Below the pieces are notes generated by a model. The model ran no database searches and was not told the origin of the DNA. It was given only the letters and a program-made list of their open reading frames with translations. 64,000 bases of DNA from Autumnicola lenta (GTDB lineage: Bacteria > Bacteroidota > Bacteroidia > Flavobacteriales > Flavobacteriaceae). The translations under genes were made by a program, and so were the position numbers. Shown here piece by piece: positions 8,440-16,529 of the stretch (position 1 is its first letter; every line of letters starts with the position of its first letter). The stretch is from NCBI RefSeq assembly GCF_031846515.1, contig NZ_JAVRHO010000018.1, positions 1 to 64,000 of the forward strand, written 5' to 3'.

Positions 8440-8519
8440 CAAAAATAAGAATGAAATTTTAAATTTACGTATAAATACGTATTTTTATTTCTATACTACG
8501 TATTTTCATTGTATATTTG
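8440..8519. promoter_or_regulatory. Divergent porin/cobA control region with phased TACGTA sites
   Basis: TACGTA occurs at 8466-8471, 8476-8481 and 8497-8502, start-to-start spacings of 10 and 21 bp, i.e. one and two helical turns. For cobA, TATATTTG at 8512-8519 fits the Bacteroidota -7 box TAnnTTTG; CTACGTA ends 9 nt upstream of it and no -33 TTG is evident. For the porin, TATTTTTG (minus strand, 8447-8440) fits a -7 box. The layout suggests an activator bound on one DNA face between the two genes. Confidence 0.65.
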
Positions 8520-8587
8520 TAAAACGAAAATAACCCCGGCGGAAAGAAGAATGAAGCTCCGGGCGTTATAAATAATCAGTTGAAACC

Positions 8588-9388
8588 ATGGAAACCTTAA
8601 AAGATATCAACCCCAAAGTTACTTTAGTTGGCGCCGGACCCGGCGATCCCGATTTGTTAACTCTAAAAGCGGTTAAGGCACTGCAAAATGCCGACGCTGT
8701 ACTTTACGATGCTTTGGTAAACGAAGAAATTTTAAAGTACGCACCAAATGCCGTTAAACTTTTCGTCGGAAAAAGAAAAGGTTGCCACTCTTATATGCAG
8801 GACCAGATCAACGATTTACTGGTCGCTTATGCCTTGAGATACGGACATGTAGTGCGGCTAAAAGGCGGAGATCCGTTTGTATTTGGACGTGGCCGTGAGG
8901 AAATGAACCATCTTTCTGAAGCAGGAATACCTTCTGAAGTTGTTCCGGGGATATCTTCGGCGCTTTCGGTTCCTGCGAGCAACGGAATTCCGGTTACGCA
9001 CAGGAAAGTTGCTCAGAGTTTTTGGGTTTTAACGGGAACTACTACAAATCACAATTTGTCTGAAGACGTAGAACTTTCAGCACAATCCAAAGCCACTGTT
9101 GTGATCCTGATGGGGATGAGCAAACTTTCAGAAATTGTTTCCATCTTTAAAAAGCACGGAAAAGCTGAAATTCCTGTTGCAATTATTCAGAATGGGACAA
9201 AAGAAAATGAACGTCGCGCCATAGGAAAAATTTCAACTATTGAAAAAAAGGTCGCCGAACAAAATCTTTCTTCACCTGCAATTATAGTGATTGGAGAGGT
9301 TGTGGAAGTGGGCAACAGTCAATTGTCTGCCCTTGTGGAGGATGATTTTATTTATCAAAATCTGGACATTGAACCTCTTTCTGCATAA
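8588..9388 (+). CDS. cobA: Uroporphyrinogen-III C-methyltransferase
   Basis: A 266-residue SAM-dependent enzyme (SUMT) that methylates uroporphyrinogen III at C2 and C7 to give precorrin-2, the siroheme precursor. Motifs seen: VTLVGAGPGDPDLLTLKA at the N-terminus, ADAVLYDALV, VRLKGGDPFVFGRG in the middle and VVPGISSALSVPASNGIPVTHR. Length fits a stand-alone SUMT; there is no CysG dehydrogenase/ferrochelatase part. Siroheme is the catalytic cofactor of NirB, encoded 12 kb away. The promoter carries the same heptamer-like sites as nirB and narK, so it is probably co-regulated with nitrate assimilation. Confidence 0.93.
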   Translation: METLKDINPKVTLVGAGPGDPDLLTLKAVKALQNADAVLYDALVNEEILKYAPNAVKLFVGKRKGCHSYMQDQINDLLVAYALRYGHVVRLKGGDPFVFGRGREEMNHLSEAGIPSEVVPGISSALSVPASNGIPVTHRKVAQSFWVLTGTTTNHNLSEDVELSAQSKATVVILMGMSKLSEIVSIFKKHGKAEIPVAIIQNGTKENERRAIGKISTIEKKVAEQNLSSPAIIVIGEVVEVGNSQLSALVEDDFIYQNLDIEPLSA

Positions 9389-9390
9389 TT

Positions 9391-9407
9391 TTTTCTTCGG
9401 AAGAAAA
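9391..9407 (+). terminator. Weak stem-loop after cobA
   Basis: A TTTTCTT/AAGAAAA stem with a three-base loop lies directly after the cobA stop codon. The stem is AT-rich and lacks a good downstream T tract, so it may be only an attenuator or coincidental. The following spacer up to 9540 shows no recognisable riboswitch. Confidence 0.3.
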
Positions 9408-9540
9408 CTCTGTTTGTTGGATAACCTGATAAAGCTGAAATTTTAATATGTCAGGCCGGGCGCAGTAAGGACTCTTTCTTTTGACCCTCTGAAATAATCA
9501 TCTTAAAATATAAATTCTGCGGAAGCAAAATCCATACTAA

Positions 9541-10548
9541 ATGATTAAAACAACCAATGTGCTTAATGATTCTTTTGGTCGGAAGCACAATTATCTCCGG
9601 ATTTCCCTGATAGAAAAATGCAATCTTAGATGTGACTATTGCATGCCAGCGGCCGGCATTCCTTTAAGTCCAAAAAAGGAACTGATGAATGCAGATGAAA
9701 TCCTGAAGATGGCCAAAATCTTTGTTTCACAGGGTGTGGACAAAATCAGGCTTACCGGCGGAGAGCCTCTGGTGCGTAAAGATTTTGCCGATATTGTAAA
9801 GAAACTGGCTACGCTTCCTGTCCGGCTTTCCATCACCACAAACGCCATACTTGCAGATAGGTTTATTGAAACTTTTCATCAATACGGACTAACAGATATT
9901 AATGTGAGCCTTGACACGCTCGAAACTGATAAATTTAAGATGATCACGCGTCGCGATCAGTTTAAAAAGGCTTACCAAAACATCCAGTTATTGATAAACG
10001 AAGGTTTTAATGTAAAAATTAATGCTGTTTTAATGCAGGATTTCAATAAGGACGAAATTGTGGATTTTGTGATGCTCACCAGGAATTCCCCAATTACGGT
10101 CCGTTTTATTGAATTTATGCCTTTTGACGGTAATCGCTGGAACAAATCCAAGTTAGTCACCGAAAAGGAAATTTTGGAAGAGGTAACGGACTTTTTTGGT
10201 GACAAATACCTTCATAAATTGGAAGATGAGCAGCATTTCACTTCAAGAAACTACCAAATTGAAGGTTTTGAAGGCAAATTCGGAATTATTAGTTCTGTGA
10301 CCAATCCTTTTTGTTCCGGGTGTAACAGGATTCGGCTTACCGCCAACGGAAAGATCAAAAATTGCCTGTTTTCAAATCACGAATTAGATCTTCTTACAGC
10401 TTTAAGAGAAGGACGGGACGTAAAAGAACTTATTCTGAAGTCTCTGGGTGAGAAAAAGAAGGTTCGTGCAGGAATGGATGATTTTGAGAAGCTAAACGAC
10501 CCGGAAAAGCATAACAAAAACAGAAGCATGATCTCTATTGGAGGCTGA
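9541..10548 (+). CDS. moaA: GTP 3',8-cyclase
   Basis: A 335-residue radical-SAM enzyme for the first step of molybdenum cofactor synthesis, turning GTP into 3',8-cyclo-GTP. It has the N-terminal radical-SAM cluster motif CNLRCDYC, KIRLTGGEPLVRKD and STTNA-type strands. The C-terminal second [4Fe-4S] site reads FCSGCNRIRLTANGKIKNCLF, and the protein ends in the Gly-Gly tail typical of MoaA (SIGG). It follows cobA on the same strand by 152 bp and probably serves the molybdopterin nitrate reductase encoded downstream. Other Moco genes are not in the window. Confidence 0.95.
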   Translation: MIKTTNVLNDSFGRKHNYLRISLIEKCNLRCDYCMPAAGIPLSPKKELMNADEILKMAKIFVSQGVDKIRLTGGEPLVRKDFADIVKKLATLPVRLSITTNAILADRFIETFHQYGLTDINVSLDTLETDKFKMITRRDQFKKAYQNIQLLINEGFNVKINAVLMQDFNKDEIVDFVMLTRNSPITVRFIEFMPFDGNRWNKSKLVTEKEILEEVTDFFGDKYLHKLEDEQHFTSRNYQIEGFEGKFGIISSVTNPFCSGCNRIRLTANGKIKNCLFSNHELDLLTALREGRDVKELILKSLGEKKKVRAGMDDFEKLNDPEKHNKNRSMISIGG

Positions 10549-10651
10549 AAATTGCCATTTTTGAGCAGTGACTTTTTATTGGAATTTCCTTCAGCTGAAT
10601 TCTGAAAAAGTGTCTTCAGTCTTCAGAAATACAGTTTTTAAATGAGATCGT

Positions 10652-10671
10652 GAAAATGCCAATTATCGACC
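10652..10671. repeat. Dispersed CAATTATCGAC element
   Basis: The short element GAAAATGCCAATTATCGACC lies between moaA and the ParE pseudogene. Its reverse complement recurs in each unit of the 112-bp array at 27455, and close variants occur at 11346 and 57625. Confidence 0.5.
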
Positions 10672-10691
10672 ATCAGCAGATTTCTATTTTC

Positions 10692-10995
10692 TTACTTCAG
10701 TTGCTTTTTAATGTCCATTCGTTGGTGCAAAATCCTAACGATTTCCACAACGTCATTTTCTACTTTTCTGTAAAAAATCAGGTGTGATTTTATTTTAGTT
10801 ACACGATAGTTTTCTCGTGTCTGTTCTGCTGATTTTCCAGCAAGAAAATTATCAGCAATGAACTCTATTTCTTCTATTACCAATTGGAAATAACTATCCG
10901 CTTGTCCTTTTGACCACTTTTTTAAAAGTATAAGTCCAGATTTTATCGAGATCATCAATCGCCTGCTGACTTATGCGATACTTACTTTTAGGCAT
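10692..10995 (-). pseudogene. parE: ParE-type toxin gene, frameshifted
   Basis: Two frames together spell a complete RelE/ParE-family toxin. The first runs from ATG at 10995 (MPKSKYRISQQAIDDLDKIW, then TYTFK). At about 10918-10923 there is a run of six A residues on the coding strand; with five, the frame would continue as KKWSKGQADSYFQLVIEEIE through to the stop at 10692. As written, the first frame runs off into unrelated residues after the A-run. The ATG overlaps the parD stop by 8 bases (ATGCCTAA), the usual coupled layout. The gene is thus probably inactivated by a 1-base insertion; sequencing error or slippage at the A-run is also possible. Confidence 0.75.
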
Positions 10996-11233
10996 TTTGT
11001 TGGCGATGTAACTCTTTTAAGTGTTGCTGTGGGTCAAAGTTTTCAACAAATCCACTTTTCTCTCCAATTTCAAGTGCTTTTATGAGTTCTCTTTCTTTTT
11101 TCTCCTCATGTTCTAATAATCGCAAAGCAGAACGTATTACTTCACTTACTGAACTATATCTGCCAGATCTGACTTCCTCCTTTATAAAATCCTCAAAATA
11201 ACTTCCGAGTGAAATTGACGTGTTTTTTCCCAT
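10988..11233 (-). CDS. parD: ParD-type antitoxin
   Basis: An 81-residue ribbon-helix-helix antitoxin (CopG/ParD type). The N-terminal strand GKNTSISLGSYFEDFIKEEV and the helix pair YSSVSEVIRSALRLLEHEE match ParD, followed by a flexible toxin-binding tail (GEKSGFVENFDPQQHLKELH). The ATG at 11233 is chosen over 11293 because ParD proteins begin here. It overlaps the start of the downstream parE by 8 bases. The antitoxin reads intact while the toxin is frameshifted, so the module may now act only as a DNA-binding or anti-addiction remnant. Confidence 0.85.
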   Translation of the reverse strand: MGKNTSISLGSYFEDFIKEEVRSGRYSSVSEVIRSALRLLEHEEKKERELIKALEIGEKSGFVENFDPQQHLKELHRQQNA

Positions 11234-11345
11234 GGCAATAAGTATTTGCTCAAAAATACCAAAACTTGGTAATGAAACCAAATCTTCCCGCAACTGAAGT
11301 ATATCTATAAAGAATCAAGAACGCGAGTTTTTTTAACGGAAGCCT

Positions 11346-11444
11346 GGAAAATGTCAATTATCGATCTTTGGTAGATTCAGGATTAATTTTTTTAATTATT
11401 TGCTTTTCTTTTTAATACCTACAAGGTTTTAAAAACCTTGCAGG
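11346..11444. repeat. Composite intergenic repeat, variant copy
   Basis: A copy of the CAATTATCGAT element (11346-11367) is followed about 50 bp on by an imperfect palindrome at 11418-11444, with arms CCTACAAGGTTTT and AAAACCTTGCAGG. The same element-plus-palindrome order occurs near 56931, 57475 and 63796. It lies at the 3' end of the rubredoxin-fusion gene, where the palindrome could also help end transcription. Confidence 0.55.
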
Positions 11445-11465
11445 AAGACGAAAATCCGTCAAAAC

Positions 11466-12908
11466 CTAATCTACCTGCTTTACAAATACCTTCATTTTAA
11501 AAGCAGCTTTAGGAGCTTCACAAACCGGACAGGTATAGTCATCTTCCAGCTCTTTAAACGCTGTTCCCTTTGGAATTCCCTGCGTCTCATCGCCATAAGC
11601 TTTGTCATAGACCGTAAAACACTCCTGACACTGAAAAACCTCAGCTTCTATCACATCTTTTCTCGGTCCTTTTGCTTTTTCCTCTTCCTTTTTGTTCCCC
11701 AGCTGCTCAAAATACATCTGGCTCAACTCCATGAGCAGGCTTGGCAATTCCACTTTATCCACATCCTGAACATGCGTTATATATTCGCGGGTATTGGGGT
11801 CAAAATCCCGTGCATAAAGTAAATTAAACGTATCCCGAATGTCAAAATCGGATAAATCCTGCGGAGTTTTGTTCTTTTCGATCACTATGGAAGTGAAATA
11901 ATAAACCCTTCTTGTATAATTGGCAATCCCAAAGGTAAGCCCGTAAGTACTAATATCGTTCTGGTCAAAATTAGCCACGAGGTACTTTTTAAGTCTTAAT
12001 GCTTCCTCATTGGCTACCGGCAAATGCCAGTTGAGTTCCAGCATAGAATGGCGCACATTTATTCCGAATTTTCCCAACAACTTCTCCCATTGTAGTTTTG
12101 TCTCTTCGGGAATTCCCTTTACAATAAAGGATTTCCAGGGTGTGATGCAAATTCTTCCAATTTTCGACTCGGCACAAAGGTCACACATCGCCTTCAGAAA
12201 TTCCAGGTCGTATTTATTGTTTCTCCAGTATAAACCCAGCCAGTATTTTCCGGTTCCCGTGCGGTTCATCCCTTCATAATACGGAAAAGGATAGAACGGC
12301 ACTTCCAGTGGCTTGTCTACTGTTCGGTTTTCTGTATCGACAGCATCGTTCACCAGGTCAAAAATCATTTCTATGGTTTCCGGCTCCTCCTGAAGGATAT
12401 TCTCCACTGCCTGCCCGATTTTACCAATATCCCAGCTGTAAATTAATGCCGGATACATTTCAACTTTTTCCCATTCCGGTAACCTGATGTACAAATACCA
12501 GTAATCTTCATGTTCTGAAGCGATAAAATTTAAATGTCCTGTAAACAACGGAACCAGTCTTTGCCTTGGCTCTGTAATGTTAATTTTTAATAACGGATCA
12601 AATCTAATTTGTTCCAGAATGTACAGGTAACGATCGCCGGTGAGCCAAGGCGTAGTGGGAAAAATATTTGTTGAAACATATGATGAAACGATGTTCTCTA
12701 TAGTGTCTGAATTCGGCTTTACAATGGATAAGCTATCAAATTTCTCCAGGTTTGTCTCGTCTGTCGCTTCCGGAAGTAAAATGTCCTGCCGGGAACCAAA
12801 AGAGATGGTTTTAAGTCCGGCACCTTCAGCAGTTTCTGCTATAGATTTTAATTCCGCAGGTGAAAGTACGCCGCCCTTTACAATTATTCTTAAAAGATTT
12901 TTTCTCAT
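11466..12908 (-). CDS. Sulfite/nitrite-reductase-like fold protein fused to rubredoxin
   Basis: A 480-residue protein. The last 55 residues are a rubredoxin: CQEC, then about 30 residues on CPVC, with the linking GIPKGTAFKELEDDYTCPVC typical of the [Fe(SCys)4] fold. The first 400 or so look like ferredoxin-like half-domains of the nitrite/sulfite reductase superfamily (IIVKGGVLSPAELKSIAETA; ITPWKSFIVKGIPEE), but the four Cys that hold the siroheme-[4Fe-4S] centre are missing. It is therefore probably an electron carrier or scaffold rather than a reductase. The start overlaps the nasA stop by ATGA, so the two are translationally coupled. Electron delivery to or from nitrate reductase is inferred. 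Confidence 0.7.
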   Translation of the reverse strand: MRKNLLRIIVKGGVLSPAELKSIAETAEGAGLKTISFGSRQDILLPEATDETNLEKFDSLSIVKPNSDTIENIVSSYVSTNIFPTTPWLTGDRYLYILEQIRFDPLLKINITEPRQRLVPLFTGHLNFIASEHEDYWYLYIRLPEWEKVEMYPALIYSWDIGKIGQAVENILQEEPETIEMIFDLVNDAVDTENRTVDKPLEVPFYPFPYYEGMNRTGTGKYWLGLYWRNNKYDLEFLKAMCDLCAESKIGRICITPWKSFIVKGIPEETKLQWEKLLGKFGINVRHSMLELNWHLPVANEEALRLKKYLVANFDQNDISTYGLTFGIANYTRRVYYFTSIVIEKNKTPQDLSDFDIRDTFNLLYARDFDPNTREYITHVQDVDKVELPSLLMELSQMYFEQLGNKKEEEKAKGPRKDVIEAEVFQCQECFTVYDKAYGDETQGIPKGTAFKELEDDYTCPVCEAPKAAFKMKVFVKQVD

Positions 12909-15900
12909 GCCAGTTCTTTTGATGTGTTCAGTATTTCACGGACTTCGGTTTTACAACTTCCGCAGCCAAGACCCGCCCCGGTTTGTTTACAAAGTTCTTC
13001 GAAGTTGGTACAGCCTTTACTTACAGCTTCCTCAAGATTACCGGCACCTACCTGGCTACAGGAACACACGAGCCTTCCTAAAACAGGCTTCTCTTTACCG
13101 GCACCACGCAGGAGTTTGTCCCGCTTATCTGATAATTCTATCTTGCTTTCTATAAGGTTCTTAAATTCGGCAAATTCGTCTTTATTTCCCATTAAAACAG
13201 CACCAATAAGAAGATCGTCCTTTACAATGCATTTCTTATAATAACGCTTCCTGACATCAGTAAAAATGATTTCTTCATAACTGTCGTCATTTTCAGGGAT
13301 ATTGATGTCGCCAATGCTGCAAACATCCAGATCATTGAATTTTAGGATATTCATTAAAACTGAACCTTTGTAGGTACTACTAATATCACCGGCCATGAAA
13401 TTGGCTAGAATAGCCGCCTGCTCCTCTGCCGCAGATGTTATTCCGAATAATTTATTTTCAAATTCCGCAATCTCACCCAAAGCAAAAATGTCGGGATTGG
13501 AAGACTGCATATGTTGATTTACTTTCACACCGCGGCCACAAACGATACCGCTTTCCTTAGCGATTTCAATATTTGGCCGCGTACCAATTGCGTAAACGAT
13601 GGAATGTGCAGTGATTATTTTACCACTTTTTAGAGTAACATTCAGCTCCCTGGTATCTTCATCATCAAAAACAGTACTTACTTCATTATCGAAATAAATC
13701 TGAATACCACGCTCGGTAACATCCTGTGCCAGCAGTTTGCTGGAAGTGAGATCCAGCTGCCGCTCCATTAATCTTGAAGAACGCTGAACAATAGTTATTT
13801 TAAGATTTTTGTGTTTTAAAGCCGCGGCAAGTTCCAGACCTAAAAGTCCGCCACCAACGATCACGACATGTTGCTGCTCCGGCGGAAGTTTTGTTGCTTC
13901 CATATAAGCCTTAAAGCTATCGGCATCTTCTTTACTCCGCATCGTAAACCTTCCGGGAAGTTGCAGTTGTGCGTCTTTTGGAGTAAACGCGCGGCTACCG
14001 GTGGCGAGGATCAGTTTGTCGAAAGTATGCGAAATTCCCTTATTATCGACCACCAACTTTTCTTTGGGATCAATTTTGACTATATAAGTTTCTGCGTGGA
14101 GGCTTATTCTTAGCTTTTGCAGTTCCTTCTCCTTAATTTTTAAAAGCTGCTCCCAGGTAAGTTCTTCAGTAATATACTCCGGAAGTAAAACGCGGTTATA
14201 AAAAGGATGTGCTTCTTTGGAAAAGACGTGCAATTCGTCTTCCCCGTTATGCTCCCTGTAATTCTGAATAAACCTGAAAGAGGCCGCCCCTGCTCCTATT
14301 ACCAGTATTTTCTCCTTTGTTTTTCTAAATCTGGAAACGGAAACCGCAGTATATTTAAAATCTGGCTCTTTGGAAATAGGATCTACTTTTGTGTGGGTTA
14401 AATTGTTAGCACGATTAAGATCGTTCTTTAGCTTTTTACCCCAATGCATCGGAAGAAATACAACTCCTTCCCGTACATTTTCGCTAACCTTTGCACGGAC
14501 TCTCACTGTCCCGTTCGGACTTTTAATTTCGGTAACATCACCATCTTTTATATGATTCAGATACGCATCAACGAGATTAATTTCCAGGATAGGATCTGGA
14601 TAATGTGTTTTTAACCTCGCAACTTTTCCTGTACGGGTCATCGTATGCCATTGATCACGGATTCTTCCAGTGGTGAGAATCAGCGGATATTCTTCATTTG
14701 GCTTCGCAGAAGTATTCTCCACACTTTGCGGAACATTGAAAATTGCCTTTTCTGAAGGTGTGTAAAACTTTTTGTCTTCAAACAGTCTTGGAGTTCCCGG
14801 ATGACGATACTCCGGCACGGGCCATTGAAAAGTGCCTTCGTTTTTGAGCCTGTCATAATTAAGGTAAGAGATATCGATCTTTGTACCTTTGGTCATCGCA
14901 GCATATTCTTTGTAAATCTCTTCGGTACTATTGTAATTGAATCCGCGGAAGCCCATTTTTTTTGCAAAATCACATAGAATTTCAACATCTGGCCTTGCTT
15001 CTCCGGGAGGATGAATTTCTTTGTTCAGATAAGAAATCCTTCTTTCTGAATTGGTCATTGTACCTTCTTTTTCCAGCCATCCAGCCGCCGGAAGCACCAG
15101 ATCTGCATAAGAAACAGTATCAGATTTATGGGAAATATCCTGAACGACCACAAATTTGGCATTTTTGAGCGCCCGCTCTGCCTGCCTCGCGTTGGGCATA
15201 CTCACCACTGGATTGGTACAGATAATCCAAACTGCCTTCAGCTTTCCTTCTTCCAGCGCATCAAACATTTCTGTAGCTGTATATCCCGGTTTAGCAGAAA
15301 TTTCTTCCACGCCCCAGTATTGCGCCACTTCTTTCCTGTGTTCTTCGTTAGCGAGATCTTTATGCACCGCCAGCAGGTTCGCCATACCTCCCACTTCGCG
15401 TCCTCCCATTGCATTTGGCTGCCCGGTTAATGAAAAAGGACCTGAACCCGGCTTTCCTACATGGCCGGTCACCAAACTGAGGTTCAGCAAAGAAAAATTT
15501 TTATCAGAACCAACTGCACTTTGATTAAGGCCCATTGCCCACATACTTATAAAGCCTTTGGAACGGCCAATAATAGTGGCTGCTTTTTTAATGTCAGCAG
15601 CCGGAACTCCGCATAATTTCGCCGACTGATTTAAAGATAAGGACATCACCTTGTCCCTGTATTCCTTAAAACCCTCAGTGTGCTTAGTGACAAAGTTTTT
15701 GTCTACGTACCCTCTTTTTATCAATTGCCGACCTATTGCATGATATAGAATCACATCTGTACCCGGAATTAGCTGAAGGTGCAGGTCTGCAAAATTTGCG
15801 GAATCTGTCTTTCGTGGATCTGCAACGATAATTTTCACATCCGGATTTTCCTCTTTATGCTTTTCCAGTCTTCTGAAAAGGATAGGATGACACCAGGCGG

Positions 15901-16465
15901 GATTTGCTCCGGCTATAAGAAAACAATCTGCCAACTCAATATCTTCGTAACTTACGGGAACAGAATCTTCGCCGAAAGTTTTTTTATAGCCCACCACGGC
16001 AGAACTCATACATAACCGGGAATTTGTATCAATATTGTTTGTTCCCAGGAAGCCTTTGGTAAGTTTGTTGGCGATATAATATTCTTCAGTAAGGCACTGC
16101 CCGGAGACGTAAATCCCCACGCTGTCCGGCCCATGCTTTCGTATAATGGATTTAAAAACACCTGCAGCCCTTTCCATAGCATCGTCCCAGCTCACCCGTT
16201 CCCGGGGATGAGACCTGCTCCAGCGCATTTCGGGATATAAAATTCTGTCTGAAGTATCGTTAACTACATAGTCCAGATTCATTCCTTTTGAACAAAGCAT
16301 ACCCTTGTTCACAGGGTGATTTTTATCTCCCTCCACTTCTATGCGGTTTCGTGCGTCTTTTTTTACAACAACACCACATCCTACTCCGCAATATGAACAT
16401 GTACTTTTTACTTCCTTTTCGAGCATGTGCCGAATATTTTTCAATTTAAGCTCTTCTAAAGACAT
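12905..16465 (-). CDS. nasA: Assimilatory nitrate reductase fused to NAD(P)H/FAD module
   Basis: An 1186-residue multidomain reductase converting nitrate to nitrite. Residues about 15-700 are a molybdopterin oxidoreductase: [4Fe-4S] ligands C23, C26, C30 and C58, NSRLCMSS with the probable Mo-ligand Cys, GPFSLTGQPNAMGGREVGG and the C-terminal molydopterin-dinucleotide-binding part (ILTTGRIRDQWHTMTRTGK). From about 715 a pyridine-nucleotide-disulphide oxidoreductase follows (ILVIGAGAASFRF; VVIVGGGLLGLELAAALK), resembling the NirB N-terminus. The last 55 residues are a BFD-like [2Fe-2S] domain (CSCSQ...GCGSCK). The fusion could make the enzyme its own NAD(P)H reductase. It lies between narK (64-bp gap) and the rubredoxin fusion (4-bp overlap). 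No signal peptide, so cytoplasmic. Confidence 0.92.
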   Translation of the reverse strand: MSLEELKLKNIRHMLEKEVKSTCSYCGVGCGVVVKKDARNRIEVEGDKNHPVNKGMLCSKGMNLDYVVNDTSDRILYPEMRWSRSHPRERVSWDDAMERAAGVFKSIIRKHGPDSVGIYVSGQCLTEEYYIANKLTKGFLGTNNIDTNSRLCMSSAVVGYKKTFGEDSVPVSYEDIELADCFLIAGANPAWCHPILFRRLEKHKEENPDVKIIVADPRKTDSANFADLHLQLIPGTDVILYHAIGRQLIKRGYVDKNFVTKHTEGFKEYRDKVMSLSLNQSAKLCGVPAADIKKAATIIGRSKGFISMWAMGLNQSAVGSDKNFSLLNLSLVTGHVGKPGSGPFSLTGQPNAMGGREVGGMANLLAVHKDLANEEHRKEVAQYWGVEEISAKPGYTATEMFDALEEGKLKAVWIICTNPVVSMPNARQAERALKNAKFVVVQDISHKSDTVSYADLVLPAAGWLEKEGTMTNSERRISYLNKEIHPPGEARPDVEILCDFAKKMGFRGFNYNSTEEIYKEYAAMTKGTKIDISYLNYDRLKNEGTFQWPVPEYRHPGTPRLFEDKKFYTPSEKAIFNVPQSVENTSAKPNEEYPLILTTGRIRDQWHTMTRTGKVARLKTHYPDPILEINLVDAYLNHIKDGDVTEIKSPNGTVRVRAKVSENVREGVVFLPMHWGKKLKNDLNRANNLTHTKVDPISKEPDFKYTAVSVSRFRKTKEKILVIGAGAASFRFIQNYREHNGEDELHVFSKEAHPFYNRVLLPEYITEELTWEQLLKIKEKELQKLRISLHAETYIVKIDPKEKLVVDNKGISHTFDKLILATGSRAFTPKDAQLQLPGRFTMRSKEDADSFKAYMEATKLPPEQQHVVIVGGGLLGLELAAALKHKNLKITIVQRSSRLMERQLDLTSSKLLAQDVTERGIQIYFDNEVSTVFDDEDTRELNVTLKSGKIITAHSIVYAIGTRPNIEIAKESGIVCGRGVKVNQHMQSSNPDIFALGEIAEFENKLFGITSAAEEQAAILANFMAGDISSTYKGSVLMNILKFNDLDVCSIGDINIPENDDSYEEIIFTDVRKRYYKKCIVKDDLLIGAVLMGNKDEFAEFKNLIESKIELSDKRDKLLRGAGKEKPVLGRLVCSCSQVGAGNLEEAVSKGCTNFEELCKQTGAGLGCGSCKTEVREILNTSKELA

Positions 16466-16529
16466 TACTTTTTCAAATAATTGTTCCTTCAGAAAAGCTT
16501 TTACTATTTAAATTTTTCAGTGCTTAAAA

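Noticed and set aside
9389..9540. Molybdenum-cofactor riboswitch before moaA
   Set aside because: The 152-bp spacer shows no arrangement of helices I can match to that riboswitch; only a weak AT-rich hairpin follows cobA.
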